NCBI GenBank assembly: GCA_027923505.1
Contig: BROI01000017.1
Location: 62,001-126,000, forward strand
Reading direction: 5' to 3'
DNA from: Mayamaea pseudoterrestris
Lineage: Eukaryota; Bacillariophyta; Bacillariophyceae; Sellaphorales; Sellaphoraceae
DNA length: 64,000 bases
Shown: positions 9,857 to 21,000 of the stretch, in pieces
Layout of the letters: each line of letters begins with the position of its first letter
Numbering within the stretch: the stretch's first letter is position 1
The notes under the pieces: generated by a model
The model's database searches: none
The model's input: the letters and a program-made list of their open reading frames with translations, nothing else
What the model was told of the DNA's origin: nothing
Program-made: the position numbers and the translations under genes

Positions 9857-10422
9857 ATAACAAAGAAACTTACTTATGAGCCCGCGCCACTTTTACAGGG
9901 TAAAGATTAACATATTCTTTTTCTCATTGTAATAATGCTTGCGAGTCCTCCTCAGCTACCGCTGTGGCTCTACCGGTAGTCAACGCACAAATAGCAAGGT
10001 AGCTGCTTTTAGTTGTAACCAAATAGCACTCTGCCATATCCCGTAATAACTATTTTGCCAAGTTGTAACGTTTCAAAACAATTCTTGTACTTGCAAGAGA
10101 TTCTTTGCACCGCGCGAATAGCTAACCGTAGCTGGTGCGCGTAGGCGCGGATGGCGCGCCTGGATTCCAGTGCGACATCGAGCAAGATTTCGAATTTCGT
10201 TCACTGCGCGACCGAATAGAATAGAATGATGAGCACCAAGGCAGACGATCAGCGTTATTTGCAGCCTAATTTGATCGCTCGAGGTATCTACATTGGTTTC
10301 AAATTCTCTGGCTTACAAAGTTGTTGCGATTCTTGCATCGGTTTCGGTAGCACGAAAGATTGACCATAGCAATAGCATCGGCACGTCACGTCACCACATC
10401 ACACTTTTGCAAGTCCATCATC
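9857..10422. other. Intergenic region, LRR gene to MDR gene
   Basis: 566 bp without a supported gene. It contains the 10-bp palindrome CTACCGGTAG (9970-9979), also present at 45594 and 61174, and GGCGCGCC at 10153-10160. Both genes are on the plus strand, so this should hold the 3' UTR of one and the promoter of the other. The MDR frame is open upstream to 10360 but begins with a non-ATG codon there. Confidence 0.5.
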
Positions 10423-11460
10423 ATGACGACGATGCGCGCCATTGTTTACGGAATCGAAGCGCCAGAACTGCAAAGATTTCCACTCGTAACTCCAAAATCA
10501 AACCAAGTCTTGATCAAAGTGCGATCAGCTGGCTTGAATCCCGTCGACGCCAAGTTGGTCGTTGGCGACAAGATTCCATTTCAACGAATCACGAAATGGT
10601 TGCGAAAATTCTACATTCATTCCAAGATTCCAGGCTTTGACTTTTCTGGAACGGTCGTCGATGACGCGCACGGGTTTCGAGCTGGCGACGCAGTGTTTGG
10701 AACGGTTCCTCCGTTTACGGGAACGCTGACCGAGTACTTGGTCGCACCAGTGGATCAAGTCTACTACAAGCCACAAGCACTATCCTTTCACGAGGCAGCA
10801 GTTTTGCCATTGGTTGGATTGACGGCGCTGCAGTGTCTGCAGGAGCATGTGACGAGCGAGTCGAGCGTCTTGATCATTGGCGCGAGCGGAGGCACGGGCC
10901 ATGTCGCGATCCAAGTCGCCAAGGCGCTGGGTGCCGAGCACGTTTCCGCCGTTTGCAGCGCATCCAGTGCCGAATTTTGTCGAAATATGGGAGCCGACAT
11001 GATCTTGGACTATCGAAAGGACCTGTTGGAGCAGCTGCAACATCAGCAAGTTCAATACGATGTCGTCATGGACTGCGTCACATCGGATGATCCTCGAGAC
11101 ACGGCTCCCTATTATTATCCTCGCTTGATTCAGCAAATTGGTGCGAGTGACCATCTACCACCATGGCTATCACCAAACTATATATATCGGCGACTTGGTG
11201 GTGATACACGCGACTGGATTCGCGCTGGCTTGGAACGAACGCTTGGATTCAATTGTTGGAACAAGCACGAGAAACTCTTTTGGATCCGCTTTCCAAACTC
11301 GAGCGGCGAGCTCAAGCAGCTTGCGGTTTGGGCGGATCATAAGCAGCTGGCTCCAAAGATAAATCAAGTGTATGAATTCAATGAAAAAGGAGTCAAAAAT
11401 GCATTCGATGCAATCTTGGATCGACGTGTCAAGGGGAAGGTGGTAGTTGATATCTCATAG
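10423..11460 (+). CDS. Zinc-independent medium-chain dehydrogenase/reductase (quinone oxidoreductase type)
   Basis: 345 aa from the first in-frame ATG (MTTMRAIVYG). It has the GroES-like N-terminal domain typical of quinone reductases (SAGLNPVDAKLVVG, PGFDFSGTVVD, FGTVPPFTGTLTEYLV) and a Rossmann domain with the NADPH-binding loop (VLIIGASGGTGHVAIQVAK, about 145-163). The catalytic-zinc Cys/His residues and the structural-zinc four-Cys lobe of alcohol dehydrogenases are absent, so it belongs with NADPH quinone reductases and RTN4IP1-like proteins. Substrate cannot be told from sequence. There is no targeting peptide if the start is right. No introns. Confidence 0.85.
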   Translation: MTTMRAIVYGIEAPELQRFPLVTPKSNQVLIKVRSAGLNPVDAKLVVGDKIPFQRITKWLRKFYIHSKIPGFDFSGTVVDDAHGFRAGDAVFGTVPPFTGTLTEYLVAPVDQVYYKPQALSFHEAAVLPLVGLTALQCLQEHVTSESSVLIIGASGGTGHVAIQVAKALGAEHVSAVCSASSAEFCRNMGADMILDYRKDLLEQLQHQQVQYDVVMDCVTSDDPRDTAPYYYPRLIQQIGASDHLPPWLSPNYIYRRLGGDTRDWIRAGLERTLGFNCWNKHEKLFWIRFPNSSGELKQLAVWADHKQLAPKINQVYEFNEKGVKNAFDAILDRRVKGKVVVDIS

Positions 11461-12151
11461 GAAGCAAATACGATGATGCCAATTCAAGCAACCTTACTAC
11501 TGTTGAAAAAGGCGCAATGCCGGAAACGGTGCCAGCAATACTGAAACCAGACAGAGGTAAAATTGCCGTAATGAGCTACCATAGTTCGGAGGATTCATTG
11601 TCAAGCGCGTCATGCGTGACGGTTGCCTTGGCAAGGAGGTGCACGTTTAGGATATATACGGCAACGACATTGGACCTTTTAAACTCTTTGGACCAGTTGG
11701 TATAGCTCAAGGCAACCAAGGAGGAAGTGGAAATTAATCGAGGGCAAGGAGCGCCACTGTGCGGGTGACGAAGAAGATGTCAATATACGGTTAAGATGAA
11801 AAAGCTTTTTGACTCGATTCGATGCGCTAATGAGTGCTGCATCATGACCAACCAATGGCACCTGCATAACTCTTTTCTTTAAGCTGTAGCTCGCCAATGG
11901 TTAGCATAACTACCTTTAACTGAGACTTGGAGTAAAAGTACCAAGATACAGTTAATGTCGAAGCACTGCATGATGACGACAATGCGCGAATCAAAAACCG
12001 TAGCGACACAGCTGTGACACGCCTTTGTCGAAAAACCGTTGAGCGTCTGTCAATCAAAATCTTGTCAAGATTTCAAACTTTCGCATCAAGTTCAGAGCAA
12101 TACTACCAGTACTTCCATCTACGTAGTCTTCCAATCGAGAGTTTGACTATT
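11461..12151. other. Intergenic region, MDR gene to ankyrin-like gene
   Basis: 691 bp with only short frames on both strands, none with recognisable protein features. It includes the upstream open part (12014-12151) of the next gene's frame, which I treat as 5' UTR because the conserved-looking sequence begins at the ATG at 12152. Confidence 0.5.
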
Positions 12152-13185
12152 ATGAAGATTACTTTTCGCGAGCCGAATCACTTGGAGCGGCAGTGGCTCG
12201 CCTTGGGAAGTCGAGGATCCTTCGACAGCTACTTGACGCAGCTTGATTTCAAGTTCATCAAAAAATGCTACCAGCATCCATTGATTGACGCGAAAATCTG
12301 CAAGGAATTTACCTGCGGAGAAAACGTCTTGATGTACATGGTCAAGCATGGGATTCCCAATCGTCGAGCCTTGGGAGCCGACTTGGATCAATTTTGCTGG
12401 TGGGTTCGCATGTGTCGGGTTGATCTGCAAGTCTTCAAGGATGCAAACATGAAGAACGACAAGGGCTTGACGCCACAAATGGTGACGCATATTGCGACGG
12501 ATGCAAGTATTATGGATATTTTGAAAAAGAATAAGGTCATTTTCGAGAATGGACGCATTTTGCTAACAGGCGCATCAACCTTGCCGGCGAATCAACTCGT
12601 CGAGCGCGTCCACTACGCAACGAGTCTGGAGCAGTTGCGCACCATGCTACGTGAAACTGGATCTTGGCTCGCTCCAGACGCCGAGCGAAGCGGGGCTCGT
12701 GGATCCGCTGGAACTGTTGCGGAAAAGTTGATCATTCAAATGTGGGCAGCCTGTGGAGCCACTCCACTGCCGACATTTGTTGCGACTCGCAATGAACAGC
12801 CCGCGCAAAAGGTTCCGCCGCGGCGACATGATCAGGAGCAGGAAATCGCGCGAGTCGGTCGTCGTCGAAACGTGTCAACGTCCGAGGAGGAGGCGGAGGA
12901 GGAGGAGGAAGCAGGCGCGTCGGCTAGCAGCTCAAAGTCGTCGCGCAACACACGCCCCCACCCTGCAGTTTCGCACACGGCAGCGCCGGCGGAATTTGAC
13001 GGAGAGGACGACGTTGACAATGATAGTGATTCATTAACGGCAATTCAAGAGCAGGTTGTCCATTATCATGAATATTAGGCGGCTCGGGCCCGAGGCGACA
13101 AGTACAAGGCGCTGGCTGCAAAGATTATGGAGAAGAATTCGGCATTGGAAGCAAAAGTCGCGCAGTTGAAGCGTAAGCGCGGATA
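12152..13185 (+). CDS. Ankyrin-like protein with C-terminal coiled coil behind an in-frame TAG (possible tiny intron)
   Basis: The frame 12152-13078 encodes 308 aa. The N-terminal half resembles degenerate ankyrin-type helical repeats (GENVLMYMVKHG, KNDKGLTPQMV, DASIMDILKKN); the second half is acidic and Ser-rich. Beyond the TAG at 13076-13078 the same frame runs on for 35 codons as a clean coiled coil (KYKALAAKIMEKNSALEAK, then VAQLKRKRG) and ends TAA at 13185. Removing 13055-13078 (24 nt, GTTGTC to TATTAG) would fuse QEQ to AARARG and restore one frame. A 66-nt alternative from the GT at 13013 would also keep frame. Either would be shorter than any other intron I can support here (83-297 nt). 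A nonsense mutation or stop read-through are the alternatives. Function unknown. Confidence 0.55.
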
Positions 13186-13447
13186 AATGTGCAAGGGCTA
13201 ATATTAGTACTTGTACCGGAACGGAAGTCAGCAAGACAATGTCTTTGTATATTTAAAATTGTAGAAGGTCAAACAATGGGTCAGACACTTGGATCAGTTT
13301 CAATCAGGGTCATTTGCAACAACAAATCAAAAAAGCATGTGCACTGCATGAAGCAGTAATATATGTAACCATTTCTTGTTTCTCATTGTGCATTATTTCG
13401 TACTGAGTGCTGAAAAATAAAATGAGTCCATTTTCATTGGCTAATTT

Positions 13448-16345
13448 ACAAATGCCCCTACAGCAAGCCATATAAACACCCAAATTACACCAGAATGGTC
13501 TCAACATCATTATTAAGCCTGCGCTACAAGGTGGTATGCTTGGCTGGTGTCTCCGTAGACAGCAATGTGATTGGTGACAACTTGTCACCAATCTCAGCCC
13601 ACTGATGCCTTGACATTCAAACGCCCCTACAGCAAGCCATGTAAACACCCAAATTACACCAGAATGGTGCCAACATCATTATTCAGCCTGCGCTACAAGA
13701 TGGTATACTTAAACTGGTGTCTCCGTCAACTGCAATGTGATTGGTGACAACTTGTCACCAATCTCAGCCCACCAATGCCTTGACATTCAAAGGCCCCTAC
13801 AGCAAGCCATGTAAACACCCAAAATTATATCAGAATGGTGCCTACATCATTAATTTGCCTGCACTTCATGTTGGTATGCTTGGCTGGTTTCTCAGTAGAC
13901 TGCAATGTGATTGGTGACAACTTGTCTCCAATCTCAGCCCACCAATGCCTTGACATTCAAACGCCCTTACAGCAAGCCATGTATACACCCAAATTACACC
14001 AGAATGGCGCCAACATCATTTTGCAGCCTGCGCTACAAGATGGTATGCTTAATTATTGTCTCCGTGGACTGCAATGTGATTGGTGACAACTTGTCACCAA
14101 TCTCAGCCCACTGATGCCTTGACATTCAAATGCCCCTACAGCAAGCCATGTAAACACCCAAATTACACCAGAATGGTCTCAACATCTTTATTAAGCCTGC
14201 GCTACAAGATGGTATGCTTGGTTATTGTCTCCGTTAACTGCAATGTGATTGGTGACAACTTGTCACCAATCTCAGCCCACTGATGCCTTGACATTCAAAC
14301 GCCCCTACAGCAAGCCATGTAAACACCCAAATTACACCAGAATGGTGCCAACATCATTATTCCGCCTGCGCTACAAGATGGTATGCTTGGCTGGTGTCTC
14401 CGTAGACTGCAATGTGATTGGTGACAACTTGTCACCAATCTCAGCCCACTGATGCCTTGACATTCAAATGCCCCTACAGCAAGCCATATAAACACCCAAA
14501 TTACACCAGAATGGTCTCAACATCATTATTAAGCCTGCGCTACAAGGTGGTATGCTTGGCTGGTGTCTCCGTAGACAGCAATGTGATTGGTGACAACTTG
14601 TCACCAATCTCAGCCCACTGATGCCTTGACATTCAAACGCCCCTACAGCAAGCCATGTAAACACCCAAATTACACCAGAATGGTGCCAACATCATTATTC
14701 AGCCTGCGCTACAAGATGGTATACTTAAACTGGTGTCTCCGTCAACTGCAATGTGATTGGTGACAACTTGTCACCAATCTCAGCCCACCAATGCCTTGAC
14801 ATTCAAAGGCCCCTACAGCAAGCCATGTAAACACCCAAAATTATATCAGAATGGTGCCTACATCATTAATTTGCCTGCACTTCATGTTGGTATGCTTGGC
14901 TGGTTTCTCAGTAGACTGCAATGTGATTGGTGACAACTTGTCTCCAATCTCAGCCCACCAATGCCTTGACATTCAAACGCCCTTACAGCAAGCCATGTAT
15001 ACACCCAAATTACACCAGAATGGCGCCAACATCATTTTGCAGCCTGCGCTACAAGATGGTATGCTTAATTATTGTCTCCGTGGACTGCAATGTGATTGGT
15101 GACAACTTGTCACCAATCTCAGCCCACTGATGCCTTGACATTCAAATGCCCCTACAGCAAGCCATGTAAACACCCAAATTACACCAGAATGGTCTCAACA
15201 TCTTTATTAAGCCTGCGCTACAAGATGGTATGCTTGGTTATTGTCTCCGTTAACTGCAATGTGATTGGTGACAACTTGTCACCAATCTCAGCCCACTGAT
15301 GCCTTGACATTCAAACGCCCCTACAGCAAGCCATGTAAACACCCAAATTACACCAGAATGGTGCCAACATCATTATTCCGCCTGCGCTACAAGATGGTAT
15401 GCTTGGCTGGTGTCTCCGTAGACTGCAATGTGATTGGTGACAACTTGTCACCAATCTCAGCCCACTGATGCCTTGACATTTAAACGCCCCTACAGCAGGC
15501 CATGTAAACACCCAAATTACACCAGAATGGTGCCTACATCCTTATTCAGCCTGTGCTACAAGATGGTATGCTTATTTATTGTCTCCGTCAACTGCAATGT
15601 GATTGGTGACAACTTGTCACCAATCTCAGCCCACTTATGCCTTGACATTCAAACGCCCCTACAGCAAGCCATGTATACACCCAAATTACACCAGAATGGT
15701 GCCAACATCATTATTCAGCCTGCGCTACAAGATGGTATGCTTGGTTATTGTCTCCGTCAACTGCAATGTGATTGGTGACAACTTGTCACCAATCTCAGCC
15801 CACTGATGCCTTGACATTCAAACGCCCCTACAGCAAGCCATGTATACACCCAAATTACACCATAATGGTGCCAACATCATTATTCAACCTGCGCTACAAG
15901 ATGGTATTTTGGTTATTGTCTCCATGGACTGCAATGTGATTGGTGACAACTTGTCACCAATCTCAGCCCACCGATGCCTTGACATTCAAACACCCCTACA
16001 GCAGGCCATGTATACACCCAAATTACACCAAAATGGTGCCAACATCATTATTCAGCATGCGCTACAAGATGGTATACTTGGCTGGTGTCTCCGTTAACAG
16101 CAATGTGATTGGTGACAACTTGTCACCAATCTCAGCCCACCAATGCCTTGACATTCAAAGGCCCCTACAGCAAGCCATGTATACATCCAAATTATACCAG
16201 AATGGTGCCAACATCATTAATCAAAAAGCTTCACTACAAGATAGTATGATTGGTTAGTGTCTCAGTAGACTTCAATGTGACTGGTGAGAAGTTCTCACCA
16301 GTCTCAGCCCGCAGATGCCTTGACATTCAAATGCTTCTACAGCAA
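13448..16345. repeat. 169-bp satellite array, about 17 monomers, with 1016-bp higher-order repeat
   Basis: Monomers recur every 169 bp (for example equivalent points at 13911, 14080, 14249 and 14418). A six-monomer block is repeated almost exactly: 13448-14463 matches 14464-15479 at an offset of 1016 bp. The last monomers from about 15500 diverge progressively. Each monomer holds a palindrome with 11-bp arms ATTGGTGACAA and TTGTCACCAAT around one C (for example 13740-13762). Since 169 is not a multiple of three, the array cannot encode a repeated protein; the many 66-67-codon frames in it are artefacts of the repeat. Confidence 0.95.
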
Positions 16346-18052
16346 TGACTTAAACTACACGGTCACCATGCTGACGCGACTTGCTCTGGTTGCAGCAGCG
16401 ACAACGACTTGCGTCACGGCTGGCTTTTTGTGGTGGGCCTTGCCACAGCCTTTTGCGCGATTTGTAACCTGCGTTGCCAGCCTCGCTTACATTTTGCAGC
16501 AGGACAATACGCCAGCGCTCAAATGGTGCGGCGCCACCATGCTGCTGATAGTGTGACTCTTCAACACGCCAATGCTAGTTCGTTGCCATTGATGCATGAT
16601 TCAAACTATGTGACAACATTATCGAGTCGACACACCTTTTTTCAGGCACACTTGTGCATGGCGCTGGAAGTATTGTCAAGAAGTCTGCAATGAAGAAGCT
16701 TTTATTGGGCATTGGTGACACTGCTAGCTGTTCAATGGGCATTTCTTTGGTTGTGGCGGTCAGCGCTTTTGCGTGTGCTAGCGTTGGAATCAACATCGCC
16801 ATGTGTGATTGTATTGGTGCTGCTAACTGGCAAGTGGGCAACAGGGACAGTGGTGCGCATGCTGAGTCTCTTGGCATCTGGTGGCGCATTGTGCTGGTTC
16901 ATGGAGCAGGCACGACAACTTCTGCAGCCACCGTGGTAGCACTGGAGCATGAGAATGGTGCCAAAGCAATTGAAAGTGCTGCGAATGGCAACACAGAAGC
17001 TGGTGCAAATGCTGCACACAATCAAAAGGACTCTTATATACCAGAAGCCTATTGATCTATTGATGCTTCCATTTATCAATTAGTGCTCAATATTGATAAT
17101 GCGCTGGAGGATGACTTTGAAGTTGATGAGGTGGCGTTTGAAACATTGCATTTTGAAAAACGACTTGATCCCTATCATCGCGCACAGCAGCAGCCTGCAT
17201 CAGCGCAACAAACTATGTTGACTGTCAAGAATTTCTTAACAGTGGGCTCGACAGTCTCATTTGGATCCATGGCACAATGTGGACTGTTGGGAGTACTTGC
17301 ACAATTTGTTTGGTGCGCAAGATTGATGTTGCACGATCAGTCATAGTCCTGGCCAGACAAGTGGGGTTTCAGGGCATGCAGGTTGGGCAACGTAATGCAA
17401 CTTTTCTGTTGAGAGTGGGAGGTGCGCTCAGCAATGGATCAAGGGGTTTCATAAGCCACTTTTGGACCTGCCTATGTGCCACATCACCGCGTACTACTAG
17501 AGCTACCACATTGCTGCTCACAATGTTGCACTGATCATTGAAGAGTCTGGGGTTGAGCAAAAAACCATTCACAATGACATTTTGATGCACATGTGTGCTT
17601 GTGTTGGTGGCAGCCGGAACCATCATTGTGCTTACACATTTCATCATGGTTCACCAGCTCAAATCAAAGGCTGAAGTCACCACCATCATTGTGCTTACAC
17701 ATTTCATCATGGTTCACCAGCTCAAATCAAAGGCTGAAGTCACCAGCCTCCATATAGCCAAGAACTTTCTTCTCAGCTTTGTCCTTTCGTATACTCTTTT
17801 ATTTACTGTTATGGAACCTATTTGGGCAACCGTGAAACCGTAAAAGTACTTACATCTCTTTTGTGCAACATCCGCAGATCTTATGCCAGACCTACCCTTT
17901 CGTGTATCATAGACTAAACAGGCTGTCCAAGTATGACAGCGTAAGCTAGCGTTAACATTTTCTAAAACATTAATACTAGTACTTTAGGTGAGCCAAGGTG
18001 CCTAGCAAAACAGCATAATCCAATTCATTCAGTTACTCTTTTGTCACTGGTC
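16346..18052. other. Gene-poor stretch after the satellite, possible decayed membrane-protein gene
   Basis: No intact gene is recognised. Between about 16370 and 17540 the plus-strand frames read as short hydrophobic segments broken by stops (LTRLALVAAATTTC near 16370; LLAVQWAFLWLWRSALLRV near 16720; VLVLLTGKWATGTVV near 16820), as a relic of a multi-pass membrane protein might. I cannot name a family, and low-complexity drift could give the same look. A 63-bp direct duplication lies at 17619-17744. From 17750 to 18052 I see nothing. Confidence 0.3.
17619..17744 (+). repeat. 63-bp direct tandem duplication
   Basis: Two adjacent copies, starting at 17619 and 17682 with ACCATCATTGTGCTTACAC, appear identical along the unit. 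The unit is 21 codons long, so the local frame stays open through both copies. It lies outside any recognised gene. Confidence 0.9.
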
Positions 18053-21000
18053 TCAACGCCGCTGGCGACTCAAGAATCCCAGCCCTTTCTGGCGTCGAGC
18101 TGACAGGCTGAGCGAGGGGCTCGACGGTGGCTCCATGGATGAAACACTAGATGTCGAGCATGGAACAGGAACTGTAGTTGACGGAGCCACCTCGACAGGA
18201 GCTTCGGTCTCGGACTCTGGCCGCTGCAACAATTTCTTCAACTCCTCTATTTCGCTTTCAAGCTCCGTGACTCTTTTTGCTTGGCTCTCCAGCTCTCCTT
18301 CAAGCTCACATGACTTTGTCTCACCAGCTGGTTTAATCTTTTCAGTAATCTCGCGCAAGACTTCTTTTGCCAGCTTCTTCCGCAGGTCAGCGTTTTCATT
18401 CTGAAGAAATTTGTTCTTCCAACGCAGCTTCTCCGTTCGATCCTTGACTTCATTGACACGACTTGCGACCTGCGTGTCCAAAGTGTTGCGCTCTCTGGAT
18501 TCTGCTTCATTTGCATGTTGGTGGTAGACTTCCAACTCCTTTCTCAGCTTGTCTATTTCTGCGGCGTGTTCAAATTTCTTATCTTCAATCTCTCCCATAA
18601 GGGATTTTATTTGGCGCTCCTGCTGTGCGACTGTTTTTGTCAGCTCAACGAGCTCCTGTTGCATGTCGTCAATTTCTTCTCGGCGACTGACAGCTCTTGT
18701 TTCCATACCACCCTGCAAATGGTCCATTTCTGTCTTCATCTGATCGACAAGCTCCTGGTGAGCGGTCAGGGCTTGCTGCAAAGCAAAGATTCTTCCGTCT
18801 CGCTCCGTCACTTCATTTTCCACCTCTTCCCTTAACTCCTTCATGGCAGCGAGCGTTGCCTCAACTTCGCGACGCATAAACTCCAGCTCTTCTGCCTTGT
18901 CTTCCTTTTGCGTCGCAAGGACACGGTTGAGGTTATCAATTGTCGTGTCCTTGTCTTGCGCAATTAACCGCAGTTTGAGCTCGTAATTGTCGACAATTTC
19001 CGAGAGCGTCTTGACTTCAGCTTGAGACTCCTCAAGTTGCTGTAAAAGCAGCTCAACTTCCACCATTATTTCCTCCTTTTCCTCGTTCAAATTTGTCGTA
19101 GCCGAAGACTCCTTTTGCGCCACTTCATGCTCCAGTTCGAAAATGGTGTTTCTCGCCCTGTCCAACGCGTCGGTCTGGTGAGCAAGGTTCAGTCTTAGAC
19201 TGTCCACCTCTGACTTCAACGACTCCACTTGCATTTCGTCCACCATGGCGTTGGTTGCTGATTGCTGCAGAAGCTTAAGTTGTGTTTCTTTCTGCTTCAA
19301 TTGCACATCCTTTGCTTTGATTTGCGCCTCGAGCTCCATTCGTTTCTCATCAAGACTATCAATGATGAGCTGCTTGGCACGCTCACTTTCAAGCTCAGCC
19401 TCCAAATCTGCCTTCTCTTTCGACAAGACACTTAGCTGCGCTTCCACTTGCTCCAGTTTCGCCTTTAATTCAACTGTTTCTTGTCGCAGAGCCACAGTTT
19501 CGTTGCCAGCCTCTTCAAATTCAGTCTGCTTTCGTTTCAGTTCTCGAATTTCTTCTAGCAAAAGCTGGTTGGCCTCCTCGAGCTCGTCCACTTTTGAACT
19601 CAAATCAGCAATGGTGCTTGTTGACATGGCAAGATTGCGCCTGAGCTCCGTCCCTTCCTGCTCCATTGCACGAGCTTGCTCCTCGCGTGAGCGAATAGCA
19701 CGAGTTAATGTTTCAATCTCTTCATCCTGTTCAATAATTTGCTCGGCAAACATTTCCGTCTCGCGACGTAGTTGCTTGACTTCATCCCAACTCGGTCCTT
19801 GGTGCGAAGATTCATGTGGACTCGCCTTCTCGGCTTGAAGGGCTTCAAACCCTTCCGATACAACCTTGAGCTGCGAGTTTAATTCGGCAATCACACCTTC
19901 TTGCTCCATGGAACGCTGCACTAAGTTGGAAATAGCCTTGTCGCGTTCCTGTATTTGTACCAGAGGAGTGACACTGACATCCGTGCCGGAATTGCTCAAG
20001 GTTTCATTCTCTGTCGGATTACGAATTGCCAAGCATTCTTGTCCAGCCTCGCGCAACTGCGTCCGAAGCATGCCGAGTTCGGATTCCAAAACATCAACTT
20101 GCGCCTTGAGGCGGGCATTTGCTTCAAGCATTTCATCCGACTGTTTGCTCAACCGCGCATTCTCATGCGTCAAGGACTTTTCAACTTCTCTGCGCGAGTC
20201 CAAGTCGGTATGAAGCTGTTCTACTTCCTCCTTGGAGCCGCCTTCCATCAGAATGACATCGTAACCTTCACCTTCTTCGTCAGCACCCGACGCCTTGCTA
20301 CGCAGTGCCGTTAGCTCCATTTGAACAGCTTGCAGTTGCTGCTCCAGTCCCACAGACGATCGCATCAAGTGACCAATCCTCGTGTCGCGGTCGTCCACTT
20401 GGTCAATCAAATTTTCAATCAGTGCTTCCTTTTCGCGAACAGACTCTTCCGATCGGTCCAACTCGTGCCGCACCGCTCCCAGTTTTCGTCGCAAGCTTTC
20501 CAAGTCGTACGATGCAGGTGGAGCGTCTCGGTTGCCACGCATGTTTGACTCGTGCTTGAGCACAATGAATTCTTGCAGCTGCGCCTGAATCGCTCGCTTG
20601 TCGGCCTGCAACGACCGGACCTTTTCGCGCGCTTCCTCCGTCTCTTGCTGATGTGTTTGTTTCATGTTGGCAATGGCAGCTTGCGCTTGCTGCAGTTGCT
20701 CGCGCAATTGAGCATTCTCCTCCACATTGCGTTGATTGTTGACAGCAGCAGCAGGCTGCATTGGCGTCCAGGCTCGTTCCTGCTCATCCCGTTCCTTCTG
20801 CATGATGAGTAGCTGGCGCAGTTTTTCCCGCTGCGAGTCTACAATGAGGTGCAAATCGTCCGTCTCCGACTTGCGAAAGTGTTCCAAGGCGGCTGCCTGC
20901 TGCTCCACCAAGGCAAGCTGCTGACGCAGTTGGTGAATCATGATCAAGTACTTGTTGTCCGTGTCGTTATTTCCATTGTTAATTGGATACTGCTGCTGCC

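Noticed and set aside
13835-15806. Series of 66-114-codon frames in the satellite
   Set aside because: The 169-bp monomer changes frame with every copy, so these are repeat artefacts on both strands.
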